From an uncultured Lachnospiraceae bacterium (GTDB taxonomy: Bacteria; Bacillota; Clostridia; Lachnospirales; Lachnospiraceae), in assembly GCA_934320845.1 (NCBI GenBank), contig CAKRFU010000029.1, positions 1 to 30,158 of the forward strand: a DNA stretch of 30,158 nucleotides, written 5' to 3'. Position numbers and translations under genes: made by a program. Positions 8,510 through 17,192 of the stretch are shown here, piece after piece (position 1 is the first letter of the stretch; every line of letters starts with the position of its first letter). The notes under the pieces were generated by a model. That model was given only the letters and a program-made list of their open reading frames with translations. It was not told the DNA's origin and made no database searches.

Positions 8510-10063
8510 ATGAATACAGTTTTTATCGCAGATGATGAGTTGATAATCAGACAAGGTATCAAATGTATCATTGATTGGGAGCAACTTGGTTTTGAAATAA
8601 TTGGAGAGGCATCAAACGGTGAAGATGCTCTCAATTTTATTCTAAGCAAAAAACCTGACTTAGTTCTTATGGATATACGCATGCCCAAAATGCTTGGTCT
8701 TGAAGTTGTTGAAAACGCAAGAAAAAGAGGCTTTAACGGAAAAGTTATAATTCTCAGCGGTTATACCGATTTTAAATATGCACAGGCAGCGATTAAAAAT
8801 GGTGTTGACTATTATCTCACAAAACCTATTGACGAAGATGAACTCTACGAAACAGTAAGTGCCATAAGTTCACAGATAAACAAAGAAGCCAGAGAAGAGG
8901 AAACTCTTAGCAATTACCGTGACAAGGCAAAAGGCATGATTCTTTTCGATATACTTACAGGCGTTCCTACAATAAACAATATTGCAGATATGAATATTCA
9001 CGCTGACATATATCAGGTTGTCATATACGAAAAATACAGTCATCATGCAACTGAACTTCCATATAAATTTTCAGATTTGCTCAAAGTTACAAATGAAGCA
9101 AACAGTTCTTATGAAAGCATTGAAATTGAGCAAAACGAAGTCATTCTGCTCAAAGGTGCTTTTACATTACATAAATTCCAAGAATTTTTAGAGCATTATA
9201 ACAGAGAACAAAAACCACAGGAGAACTCTCCGCTTGATTCTTTGTTTATTGCATATGGCAGGGAAGTCACTTCTATTGAAGATGTGCATATTTCTTATGA
9301 AGAAGCTCACAAACTTCTGCAAAGAAGGTTCTTCTGTGAAGATAAACAGCATACTATAGGATATGATGAACTCCCGCTTGAGGAACTTGAAAATACTTAC
9401 GAGATTTCCGACAACCATTTACAGGAGTATTGTGAAAAACTGACCGGATATATTCAGGCTTCAAAGAGAAATCAGATTGCTGAAACCTTACATGAACTTG
9501 AACATAATCTCTTTAATTCAACAAGCGATATTTCAAGAATAAAGCTTTTCCTAACGGATTTATATTTGTCGATAAAGGAAAAAATTTCGCATCTGTACCA
9601 CAATGCGAATATTGCCTTCCCCGGTAATGCAGAAATTATTGATTACATAGGAAGCAAGTATTATCTCTATGAAATAATGCTGTATTTCACCGAACAATTT
9701 GATATGATTACAAGGACGATAGGCAATCCTACCAGTGAGGGTGTTATGGATGATATTATACATTATATCGAACACAACTATATGGATAATATCAAACTCG
9801 AAAATATTGCACCTCTTTTCGGTTACAACAGTTCATATCTCGGCAAAATCTTTAACAAAAAAGTAGGTGAGGGATTCAATATATTTGTAGACAAGGTAAG
9901 GATTAAACACTCTAAAGAGCTACTCCTTACAACAGACCTTAAAGTTTATGAAATAGCAGAGAAAGTGGGATATAAAAATGTTGACTATTTCCATACAAAG
10001 TTTAAGAAATACGTCGAAATGAGCCCTGCTGAATTCAGAAAGAAAAATAAGGATACTATTTGA
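8510..10063 (+). CDS. Response regulator with AraC-type DNA-binding domain (YesN family)
   Basis: The N-terminal receiver domain (about 1-120) has the acidic pair D8/D9, phospho-acceptor D55 in LVLMDIRMPK, a Ser in ILSGYTDF and K104 in YYLTKPID. A middle region of about 270 residues is unassigned, as usual in YesN proteins. The C-terminal 100 residues form a double-HTH AraC domain: IIHYIEHNYMDNIKLENIA, then YNSSYLGKIFNKKVGEGF, then AEKVGYKNVDYFHTKFKKYVEMSPAEFR. Such regulators usually pair with a YesM-type sensor kinase and control sugar-uptake genes. No kinase gene is adjacent, so it is an orphan here. A tRNA-Leu follows 55 bases after the stop. Confidence 0.93.
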   Translation: MNTVFIADDELIIRQGIKCIIDWEQLGFEIIGEASNGEDALNFILSKKPDLVLMDIRMPKMLGLEVVENARKRGFNGKVIILSGYTDFKYAQAAIKNGVDYYLTKPIDEDELYETVSAISSQINKEAREEETLSNYRDKAKGMILFDILTGVPTINNIADMNIHADIYQVVIYEKYSHHATELPYKFSDLLKVTNEANSSYESIEIEQNEVILLKGAFTLHKFQEFLEHYNREQKPQENSPLDSLFIAYGREVTSIEDVHISYEEAHKLLQRRFFCEDKQHTIGYDELPLEELENTYEISDNHLQEYCEKLTGYIQASKRNQIAETLHELEHNLFNSTSDISRIKLFLTDLYLSIKEKISHLYHNANIAFPGNAEIIDYIGSKYYLYEIMLYFTEQFDMITRTIGNPTSEGVMDDIIHYIEHNYMDNIKLENIAPLFGYNSSYLGKIFNKKVGEGFNIFVDKVRIKHSKELLLTTDLKVYEIAEKVGYKNVDYFHTKFKKYVEMSPAEFRKKNKDTI

Positions 10064-10118
10064 CAAAATATAGTGCATATGATACTATTGCCAACAGTGT
10101 TGTGATTATCGGCACTAT

Positions 10119-10200
10119 GCGGATATGATGGAATTGGCAGACATGCAAGATTTAGGTTCTTGTGCCGTGAGGCGTGCAGGTTCGACTCCTGTTATCCGCA
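10119..10200 (+). tRNA. tRNA-Leu (anticodon UAG)
   Basis: A class II tRNA with a long variable arm. The acceptor GCGGAUA pairs with UAUCCGC. The anticodon stem CAAGA/UCUUG encloses UUUAGGU, giving anticodon UAG (codon CUA). The T-loop is UUCGACU. CCA is not encoded. Confidence 0.95.
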
Positions 10201-10209
10201 TAAACTAAA

Positions 10210-10248
10210 CAAAAAAGAAGTCCAATTATGAGGGCTTCTTTTTGTTTT
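10210..10248. terminator. Terminator after tRNA-Leu(UAG)
   Basis: AAAAAAGAAGTCC pairs with GGGCTTCTTTTT (one G-T pair) across an 8-base loop, followed by a T-run. It may also serve the convergent chemoreceptor operon, whose last stop is at 10332. Confidence 0.8.
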
Positions 10249-10331
10249 AATTGTTTTTTCGGAATTTTATTTTTTCATTATTGATTTTTCTGAAAATTAT
10301 AGTTCTTCAAAACTCTTATTCATTTCTGCTC

Positions 10332-12053
10332 TTATTGTGTCTTAAATCTCTCCACCGAATCTGACATATCATTTGCCGCCGTACTTACTGTCATTGACAT
10401 TTTGCTTACATCTCTTACTATCTTCAATACATCTTCACCCGCTTTAAGTGTTTCCTCAACATTCTGCATGTTTGTTTCTGCCTGCAGGTTCAAATTGTTT
10501 ATATCATCAGCTATGCAAGATGTCTCTCCTTCAAGCCTCTCTGTTGCCTCTCTAATATTGCTGACTCCTTCTGCAACAGATTTAATACAGCCTTTAACTT
10601 TTTCAAAGATTTTTCTTGTATTGTTCATATCCTCAGACTGTCTGTTTATCGCATCCTGCACAGTTTCCATAGTCGAAATTGTCTTTTCGGAATTCTGACC
10701 GAGATTCATAATCATTTTTTCTATATCTGCTGATGCCGCATTACTCTGGTCGGCTAATTTACTTATCTCTACAGCGACAACTGCAAAACCTTTTCCGCTT
10801 TCACCGGCTCTTGCTGCCTCAATCGATGCGTTAAGGCTCAACAGATTTGTTTCCTCAGCTATTGATGCAATAAGATTTACAGCCTCTTTTATTTTTTCTA
10901 CAGATATATCAGTCTCGCTTGTCTGTTTTCTGATTCTGTCTATCGCATCAAGCACTCCTTCGTTTGAGTTGTACAAGTTCTTAAGACTATTATCTACCTC
11001 ACTTCCTGATTTAAGCATATCTGTCGCTGCATCTGAAAGACCATCAACCTCATCACCAGTATTTCCAAGCATCTGATTGATATTGTTTACATTTTCCGTT
11101 ACACTCCCCGTAACTTCTGCCTGATTTTTTGCACTTGAAAGCACACTCTTAAGATTTTCACTGATTGAATCCATAGCTTCACTCGCCTGCCCGGCAACAT
11201 TACTCATATCTTTTGACGAACGATCAAGTCTCGATGTATTTTCTGATATTGAACCAATCATATCATGAAGGCTCTCCTGAAGGCTTTTCGTACTTGCTGA
11301 AAGCTTTCCTACTTCGTCTTTTCTGTTTAAATTCTTTTCATTTATATTCACATTCAGATTTCCTGAAGCCATTTTCTGAACAACCAGTACACTATCTTCA
11401 ATGGCTGCCGCTATTCCCTTTGACGCAATAAAGCATACAATTATTGTCAATATCAGAACTATTCCAAGAACAAAGAATAAAAGTCCGCTAACCAGATTTA
11501 TGGTTTTATCAACAGTTTTTACAGGCATTCCTGCAAATATCATTCCAACTATATCATCACTGTTATTTTGTTTTACAGGAATATAATAACCGTAGTACAT
11601 CGTTCCTTCTACACTGACACGGCTTGAAAATACATCCTTACCCTTTTGCAAAACATTCTTTTTTACATAATCTCCCGCTTTTGAACCTAAAATGTAATCT
11701 CCTTTTTTGTCTTTGAGAGAAGTAACTATACGTTCATCACCGTAAAAAAACGTAAGACTACTTCCTGTTTTTTCACTCATCTCAACTACCAGTTTTTGAG
11801 AGAGTGACACATTGTATGTACCTTTCCAGATTTCACCGGAATCATTCTTAAAATATTCTCCGGAATTCTGATTATATGCTGTATTTAATGCCTCCGCTGT
11901 AGCCTGTAATTCGTTTTCCGTTTTTGATAACAACGCATTTTTTATGACAGTATTATTTATAATAATAACCGCAATACACACCGCCAGTATCGGCAACAGT
12001 GCCACAAATAATATTTTGTACTTAAGCTTCCAGTTTTCAAATATTTTAATCAT
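10332..12053 (-). CDS. Methyl-accepting chemotaxis protein with extracellular single-Cache sensor
   Basis: A transmembrane chemoreceptor. It has TM1 at about 12-33, an extracytoplasmic sensor of about 150 residues resembling a single-Cache domain ([33 protein letters not shown]), and TM2 at about 187-210. HAMP is next, then a long coiled-coil signalling domain whose tip reads [19 protein letters not shown]. The tip contacts CheA and CheW. The ATG at 12053 has AGGGGG upstream and is preferred over a TTG two codons earlier. It starts 10 bases after the BMP lipoprotein stop, so the two are translated from one message. The pairing suggests that the lipoprotein presents a ligand to this receptor. 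Confidence 0.93.
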   Translation of the reverse strand: MIKIFENWKLKYKILFVALLPILAVCIAVIIINNTVIKNALLSKTENELQATAEALNTAYNQNSGEYFKNDSGEIWKGTYNVSLSQKLVVEMSEKTGSSLTFFYGDERIVTSLKDKKGDYILGSKAGDYVKKNVLQKGKDVFSSRVSVEGTMYYGYYIPVKQNNSDDIVGMIFAGMPVKTVDKTINLVSGLLFFVLGIVLILTIIVCFIASKGIAAAIEDSVLVVQKMASGNLNVNINEKNLNRKDEVGKLSASTKSLQESLHDMIGSISENTSRLDRSSKDMSNVAGQASEAMDSISENLKSVLSSAKNQAEVTGSVTENVNNINQMLGNTGDEVDGLSDAATDMLKSGSEVDNSLKNLYNSNEGVLDAIDRIRKQTSETDISVEKIKEAVNLIASIAEETNLLSLNASIEAARAGESGKGFAVVAVEISKLADQSNAASADIEKMIMNLGQNSEKTISTMETVQDAINRQSEDMNNTRKIFEKVKGCIKSVAEGVSNIREATERLEGETSCIADDINNLNLQAETNMQNVEETLKAGEDVLKIVRDVSKMSMTVSTAANDMSDSVERFKTQ

Positions 12054-12063
12054 ACGCAACCCC

Positions 12064-13287
12064 CTATTTCCATTTCAATTCTGAAATATTATGGTAATAC
12101 CAGTTTATTTCTCCGGTAATTTTTGCGTCATCAAGTGTCTTTCCTTCCTCTCCAATGCTATCTCCCGTATTGGTTTTTAACACTCCATCAAACACACCAA
12201 AATCACCTGAAACAATCTTTTCTTTAGCTTCTTTTACCTTTTCTGCAGTCTGATCATCACAAAGTGACGACAACTCTGTGAGACTAACAAGACTTTCTTT
12301 CATTCCTCCGTAGTAATTTTCTCCGTTGTATGATGCATTTATTATGCTGCTTATATATGATGTATAATATGCACTCCAATTCCATATAACAGACGTAAGT
12401 GTAGCTTTTGGAGTTTCCTTGCTCATATCTGAATTGTATCCTATCGCCCATGTTCCGTTGTCCTCTGATGCTTCCTGTGGTGCTGTAGTATCACAATGCT
12501 GTGCAAGGACATCACAACCAGCTTTTATAAGTGCATCAGCTGCCTTTTTTTCATCATCAGGCGAATACCATGAATTTGTAACTGCAACATCTATCTTAGC
12601 CTTTTTGTTTACCGACTCAACTCCAATCGCAAACGCATCAACACCCCCGGTACACTCGCTGTTGTCACTCCCCATGGCAGAAACATATCCAATCCTGTTG
12701 GTTTTTGTTTTAAGTCCTGCAACTATACCTGACAAATACCTTGCCTGATAAATTCTTCCAAAATAATTGGTAAAATTCTTTCCGTTACTCAAGTAACCTG
12801 TCGCATGTGCAAAATATATGTCCGGATATTTTTTTGCAAATTTCTCTGTCTGCTCCATATAGCCCCAGCTTGTAGCAAAAATAACGTTACAATTCTTGTC
12901 AACGCAATCCTGCAAGGCTTCTTTTACTGCTTTTTCGTCACTGTCGTTGATATTTTCCTTTCGCACAATCTGAGACTCGTCAAGTCCGATGTTGTTTGCC
13001 ATTCCCTGAATGCCTATCTCATGTGCATATGTATAACCTGAAGTTTCAGAAGCGCTTCCTATATAAAGCACACCAATCTTTAACTTGTCTTTAGCGATTG
13101 TTTTCATCCCTGCCGGATTTGTATCGGCTGCCTTTTTGGCTGTCTCCGAATTTGTGCCGTTTTGTGTGCTGCTTCCACCGCTTGTCACATTATTAGTTGC
13201 AAAATCAACTATTTCTCCAGCACTGCATGCAGACAAGGACAATGCCACGAATAATGACATAAATAATGCTAAAATTTTTTTCTTCAT
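12064..13287 (-). CDS. BMP-family (Med/PnrA-like) substrate-binding lipoprotein
   Basis: The signal peptide ends in the lipobox LSAC (Cys21), so the protein is anchored to the outer face of the membrane. After a Ser/Thr/Asn-rich linker comes a bmp-type binding domain (about 70-390) with [52 protein letters not shown] and [16 protein letters not shown]. Known members bind nucleosides and feed ABC importers, but there is no ATPase or permease here. The following gene is a chemoreceptor, 10 bases downstream. The role as a sensor-only binding protein is inference. AAAGGAG precedes the ATG. The 283-base divergent region (13288-13570) must hold promoters for both directions, but no clear consensus was identified. 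Confidence 0.9.
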   Translation of the reverse strand: MKKKILALFMSLFVALSLSACSAGEIVDFATNNVTSGGSSTQNGTNSETAKKAADTNPAGMKTIAKDKLKIGVLYIGSASETSGYTYAHEIGIQGMANNIGLDESQIVRKENINDSDEKAVKEALQDCVDKNCNVIFATSWGYMEQTEKFAKKYPDIYFAHATGYLSNGKNFTNYFGRIYQARYLSGIVAGLKTKTNRIGYVSAMGSDNSECTGGVDAFAIGVESVNKKAKIDVAVTNSWYSPDDEKKAADALIKAGCDVLAQHCDTTAPQEASEDNGTWAIGYNSDMSKETPKATLTSVIWNWSAYYTSYISSIINASYNGENYYGGMKESLVSLTELSSLCDDQTAEKVKEAKEKIVSGDFGVFDGVLKTNTGDSIGEEGKTLDDAKITGEINWYYHNISELKWK

Positions 13288-13570
13288 CCTAAACTCCTTT
13301 CCGAAAGTTCATATACCTCCACTCAACATTTTCATTGTCTGGTACAACAAATAATTAATATATTTTTCGTTGTACTTGTCGACATTTAATCACACATCCT
13401 TATACAAAACGATATATTTTTTATACATATTTTATCATATTAACACAAAAAAAAAAACATAAATAAAAACTTTTTTCTTTTCTACAATATGTATTTATGC
13501 TAAACTGTTAATGTTTTTATAAAAATGCGGCGAATTTTTTAGTCGCAAAAAAAGAAATGAGGAGTATATA

Positions 13571-14920
13571 ATGAAAAAGAAAATTGGTTTTATTAAAAAG
13601 ACTGTCGCATTCGGGCTTTCTTTTGCTCTTGCGATAACAAGTGTAAATTCTATCCCAGATACAGTTCACGCCGCTGTCTCAGATATCAACACTGATGATG
13701 TATGGGTAAATGGTAATGCAGATACTGCTGCAAACAGTTACCACATAATATTAAAAGAAGCAGGAAAACTTACAGTTACAGCCCAGTCATACGCAGACAG
13801 CATCTGCTTTTATATTTATAACTGCGATGAGAGCAGCCGCATTAACAGTCTTGAATTGTCAGGCTCATCTGTTGACCCTAAGACAGGCACCATGAGTTCA
13901 GATCTCGAAGCAGGAGATTATATCATAAAAGCTATAAAGAGCAGAAATGCAAATATAACTTTTGATTACCGTATAAAAACTTCTTTTGAAGCAGCAGGCA
14001 ACAATGAGACAGAACCTAATAACAGTTTTGACACAAGTATGCCGATTTCTATCGAAAAGCAGACAACCGGTTTCTTATCTGTCACAGATAAACTTGATTT
14101 TTATAATATTACACTATCAAAAGACAGCTATCTTCATATAAATGTTGATTCAAATGTATATCTTTATAAAATCACCGTATACAATAAAGACTGGCAAAAT
14201 ATATATGAAAGCAATTATAAAAAGAAAGGTACCAACAGCTTTGAAATAACAGATAAAATGCTTTCTGCCGGCACTTACTTTATCAAGTTTGAATCAACTG
14301 AAACAGGTGTATACAAATTCAAATGCAGCACCCCTAAATTTATATCTGCAATAAACCTCCAAAAATCAAACATTTCAATAACACTTGGGAAAAGTTATTC
14401 TCTTTTAAAATCAGTCACACCAGACGATGCAGATAAATCTAAAATCATATGGACTTCTGATAATGAAAATGTCGTCAAAGTATCCTCTAACGGAATATTA
14501 AAAGCTGTAGGCTGCGGAAATGCCACTATCACTGCAAAATCAACAGATGATACAAGCATTACGGCAACTGCAAACATAACAGTAAAAGCAAAAAAAGCAA
14601 AATTTGCCGTATGCAAAAAGAAAAATGACAGATGGGTTAAAGTCCGTGCAAAATCCCAAAACGGAGTGTCATCTTTTCAATATCAGATGTCAAAAACATC
14701 AAACTTTAAGTCCGGAAGAACCAGTTCATATATTGACAACCCAAATTCAGATGTTTATACTGCACGTTTGTCAGCAAAGAAAACTTATTATTTCAGGACA
14801 AGAGCAATATACTATGCCAATGAAAAAAAGTGCTATGGTCCATGGAGTAACACAGTTAAAATAAAGACAGGCACAAAGGGGAATACTTCCTGGAATTGCA
14901 TATGGAAAAATCCAAAATAA
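13571..14920 (+). CDS. Secreted Ig-like (Big_2) surface protein with FN3-like C-terminus
   Basis: A 449-residue exported protein with a signal peptide cleaved near HAA (residue 34). It contains two beta-rich stretches of about 100 residues resembling bacterial pre-peptidase C-terminal (PPC) domains; the second begins NNETEPNNSFDTSMPI. A Big_2 domain at about 257-340 has INLQKSNISITLGKSYSL, IIWTSDNENVVKVSSNGILKA and GNATITAKS. A FN3-like end carries TYYFRTRAIYYANEKK and WSNTVKIKTG. No enzymatic domain or sorting motif was found. The last module resembles that of the protein at 17193-19046. A role in adhesion or surface binding is likely but unproven. GAGG lies upstream of the ATG. Confidence 0.85.
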   Translation: MKKKIGFIKKTVAFGLSFALAITSVNSIPDTVHAAVSDINTDDVWVNGNADTAANSYHIILKEAGKLTVTAQSYADSICFYIYNCDESSRINSLELSGSSVDPKTGTMSSDLEAGDYIIKAIKSRNANITFDYRIKTSFEAAGNNETEPNNSFDTSMPISIEKQTTGFLSVTDKLDFYNITLSKDSYLHINVDSNVYLYKITVYNKDWQNIYESNYKKKGTNSFEITDKMLSAGTYFIKFESTETGVYKFKCSTPKFISAINLQKSNISITLGKSYSLLKSVTPDDADKSKIIWTSDNENVVKVSSNGILKAVGCGNATITAKSTDDTSITATANITVKAKKAKFAVCKKKNDRWVKVRAKSQNGVSSFQYQMSKTSNFKSGRTSSYIDNPNSDVYTARLSAKKTYYFRTRAIYYANEKKCYGPWSNTVKIKTGTKGNTSWNCIWKNPK

Positions 14921-15036
14921 AACAAATCAACTAATTTTACATCAAAGTTAAAAAATTTTACATTAAATATATTTGCCCTATTTAAATCAATGTGATATTC
15001 TAATAAGGTATTTTAAACGGAAGGGAGCAGATGCAT

Positions 15037-15450
15037 ATGTTTACTGCAAAAAAACATTACAGACATACATATTTGTTTATTGTGCTTTGTATATTTGTGT
15101 CTTGTATCAATATTCATCAGACATCTGTTCCCATACTTTTTACGCAAAGTATTAACTCCGGTTTTCCAAATGACATATATACAACATCTGCCACTTATTC
15201 TAATGATGATGCATGTACACCTGAAATGCTTGGCAGACAGGAATTGTACTCATATTCAAACATAGTCCATAAAAAAAATAATTTTTCACATACATATAGA
15301 TTATTACTTTATATAACAGATATTGTTGATACAATACATTTTCCGTCATACTATTATTTATCGGAATATCTCTCCTGTCTCTGTGAACCAAAATCAACTG
15401 AAAATATTATTGATTATATTCATTTGCAGGATGGAAAAAAGAAAAACTGA
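15037..15450 (+). CDS. Small exported or membrane protein, unknown
   Basis: A 137-residue ORF with a basic start (MFTAKKHYRHTY), one hydrophobic helix (LFIVLCIFVSCI), then a polar, Tyr/Ser-rich segment ending DGKKKN. An upstream ATG at 15031 is in frame, but AGGGAG at 15022-15027 spaces better to 15037. The helix could be a signal peptide or anchor. The Cys after FVS is not a canonical lipobox. No family recognised. It precedes the 46-residue membrane protein and pyk on the same strand with no terminator between, so the three may share transcripts. Confidence 0.55.
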   Translation: MFTAKKHYRHTYLFIVLCIFVSCINIHQTSVPILFTQSINSGFPNDIYTTSATYSNDDACTPEMLGRQELYSYSNIVHKKNNFSHTYRLLLYITDIVDTIHFPSYYYLSEYLSCLCEPKSTENIIDYIHLQDGKKKN

Positions 15451-15491
15451 CATAGCTTTTTATCAATATCATAAATACAAGGAGAAAAGTT

Positions 15492-15632
15492 ATGTTACGA
15501 ATTATTTTTATTATTATCGGAATACTATTCATTGTTGGACTTACCGCATTCGGTTTATGGTTTTCAAACAGTGACACGGAAAATCCCGACGAACATGGCA
15601 ATGATATGATAAATAACAGCACTGAAAAGTAA
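15492..15632 (+). CDS. 46-residue membrane protein upstream of pyk
   Basis: This starts MLRIIFIIIGILFIVGLTAF, a single membrane helix, and is followed by a short acidic, Asn-rich tail (SDTENPDEHGNDMINNSTEK). AAGGAG precedes the ATG by about seven bases. It ends 28 bases before pyruvate kinase and reads in the same direction, so co-transcription is likely. No function is recognised. Strong ribosome site and single-helix design make it a credible small protein. Confidence 0.65.
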   Translation: MLRIIFIIIGILFIVGLTAFGLWFSNSDTENPDEHGNDMINNSTEK

Positions 15633-15660
15633 ATCGGCTAATCGAAAGGAGCTAATCATC

Positions 15661-17079
15661 ATGAGAAAAACTAAAATTATTTGTACCATTGGCCCGGCAA
15701 GCGAGAGTGAAGAAACATTAAAACAAATGTGCAAAGCAGGAATGAATGTTGCGCGACTCAATTTTTCACACGGAACACACCCTGAACATCAGCAAAAAAT
15801 AGACAGAATTAAAAAAGTCCGTGAAGAATTAAACCTTCCTATTGCTATTATGCTTGATACAAAAGGACCTGAATACAGAATACGCACATTTGAAAATCAC
15901 AAAGTCACTTTAAAAGATGGTGACACCTTTACATTTACTACCGACGAGGTTGAGGGCAACAATGAACGTGTATCGGTAAGCTATAAAAATCTTATAAATG
16001 AACTTAAAATTGGCGACACCATCCTTGTAAACAATGGATTACTTATTTTTGAAGTTGCTAAACTCAAGGGTAATGATGCTATATGTAAAGTAAAAGTCGG
16101 CGGTGAAATGTCTGACCGCAAGAGCATGAATTTTCCTAACCACGTGATGACCGGTCCTTACTTGAGCGAACAGGACAAAAAAGATTTACTTTTTGGTATA
16201 AAAAACGAAGTAGATTTTGTCGCAGCATCTTTTGTTTCAACAAAACAGGATTTGCTCGACATTAGAAATTTCTTAAATGAAAACGGCGGTTCAGATATTG
16301 ATATTATCGCTAAAATTGAAAACCGCTCAGGTGTTGACAACATTGAAGAACTTTGTGATATTGCAGATGGAATTATGGTTGCCAGAGGTGACTTAGGAGT
16401 GGAAATTCCTTTCGTTGAAGTTCCATCCATACAAAAGTATCTTATCAAAAAATGCAGACTTCTCGGAAAGAGAGTTATAACTGCAACCGAAATGCTTGAA
16501 TCCATGATACAGAATCCTCGTCCTACGAGAGCAGAAATCTCTGATGTTGCAAACGCAGTCTATGATGGTTCATCGGCAATAATGCTTTCAGGCGAGTCAG
16601 CTTCAGGTAAATATCCTGTTGACGCTGTTAAAAACATGGCAGAAATCGCTCTGTATACAGAGAAAAATATCGATTATGCTAAACGTTTCAGAACTACTGA
16701 ATACAGAATTAAAGATAATACTGATGCCATTTCCCATGCCACATGTGCAATGGCTATTGATACAAACGCAAAAGGTATTGTCATAAGTTCTCTTTCAGGA
16801 AATACGGTTCGTATGGTAAGCCGTTTCCGTTGCCCTGTTGATATTATCGGTATGACTACGTCCGTAAGAGCATGGAGAAAATTAAATTTGAGTTGGGGGG
16901 TAACTCCTGTTCTCAGCGAGGAATTTAACTCTGTTGATGTCATGTTCTATCATGCAATGAATCATGCAAAGAAACTGTTTAATCTTAAAAAAGGAGACAA
17001 TGTTGTCCTTACAGGCGGACAGGTAAGCGGTATGTCAGGAAAGACAAACACTATTCGCGTAGAAGCCGTTTCCAAGTAG
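15661..17079 (+). CDS. pyk: Pyruvate kinase
   Basis: Converts phosphoenolpyruvate and ADP to pyruvate and ATP, the last step of glycolysis. The full 472-residue enzyme is present, starting MRKTKIICTIGPASES and with NVARLNFSHG, MLDTKGPEYR (metal/substrate loop), IIAKIENRSGVDNI, MVARGDLGVEIP, the signature ITATEMLESMIQNPRPTRAE and SGESASGKYPV. The C-terminal allosteric domain ends with VVLTGGQVSGMSGKTNTIRV. It lacks the extra PEP-utiliser domain that Bacillus pyruvate kinase carries. GAAAGGAG precedes the ATG and a terminator follows. Confidence 0.97.
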   Translation: MRKTKIICTIGPASESEETLKQMCKAGMNVARLNFSHGTHPEHQQKIDRIKKVREELNLPIAIMLDTKGPEYRIRTFENHKVTLKDGDTFTFTTDEVEGNNERVSVSYKNLINELKIGDTILVNNGLLIFEVAKLKGNDAICKVKVGGEMSDRKSMNFPNHVMTGPYLSEQDKKDLLFGIKNEVDFVAASFVSTKQDLLDIRNFLNENGGSDIDIIAKIENRSGVDNIEELCDIADGIMVARGDLGVEIPFVEVPSIQKYLIKKCRLLGKRVITATEMLESMIQNPRPTRAEISDVANAVYDGSSAIMLSGESASGKYPVDAVKNMAEIALYTEKNIDYAKRFRTTEYRIKDNTDAISHATCAMAIDTNAKGIVISSLSGNTVRMVSRFRCPVDIIGMTTSVRAWRKLNLSWGVTPVLSEEFNSVDVMFYHAMNHAKKLFNLKKGDNVVLTGGQVSGMSGKTNTIRVEAVSK

Positions 17080-17116
17080 ATATTTCAAATATATCATAGC
17101 CAAAAACATAAAATTT

Positions 17117-17150
17117 CAGGGCATTCCAATCTTTGTGAATGCCCTGTTTT
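17117..17150. terminator. Terminator after pyruvate kinase
   Basis: CAGGGCATTC pairs with GAATGCCCTG (10 bp) across a 10-base loop, followed by TTTTATTTG. It lies between convergent genes. Confidence 0.85.
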
Positions 17151-17192
17151 ATTTGTTTTCAAATATTTATATATTTTTGTTTATTATATATC

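Noticed and set aside
8510..13287. Complete two-component chemosensory or sugar-uptake locus
   Set aside because: No sensor kinase, permease or ATPase gene is present between the response regulator and the BMP lipoprotein, and a tRNA with terminator separates them.
15564..15761. Minus-strand ORF across the pyk start
   Set aside because: It is antisense to the 46-residue ORF and pyk, with no start signal.
16158..16505. Minus-strand ORF inside pyk
   Set aside because: It is antisense to an unambiguous conserved enzyme.
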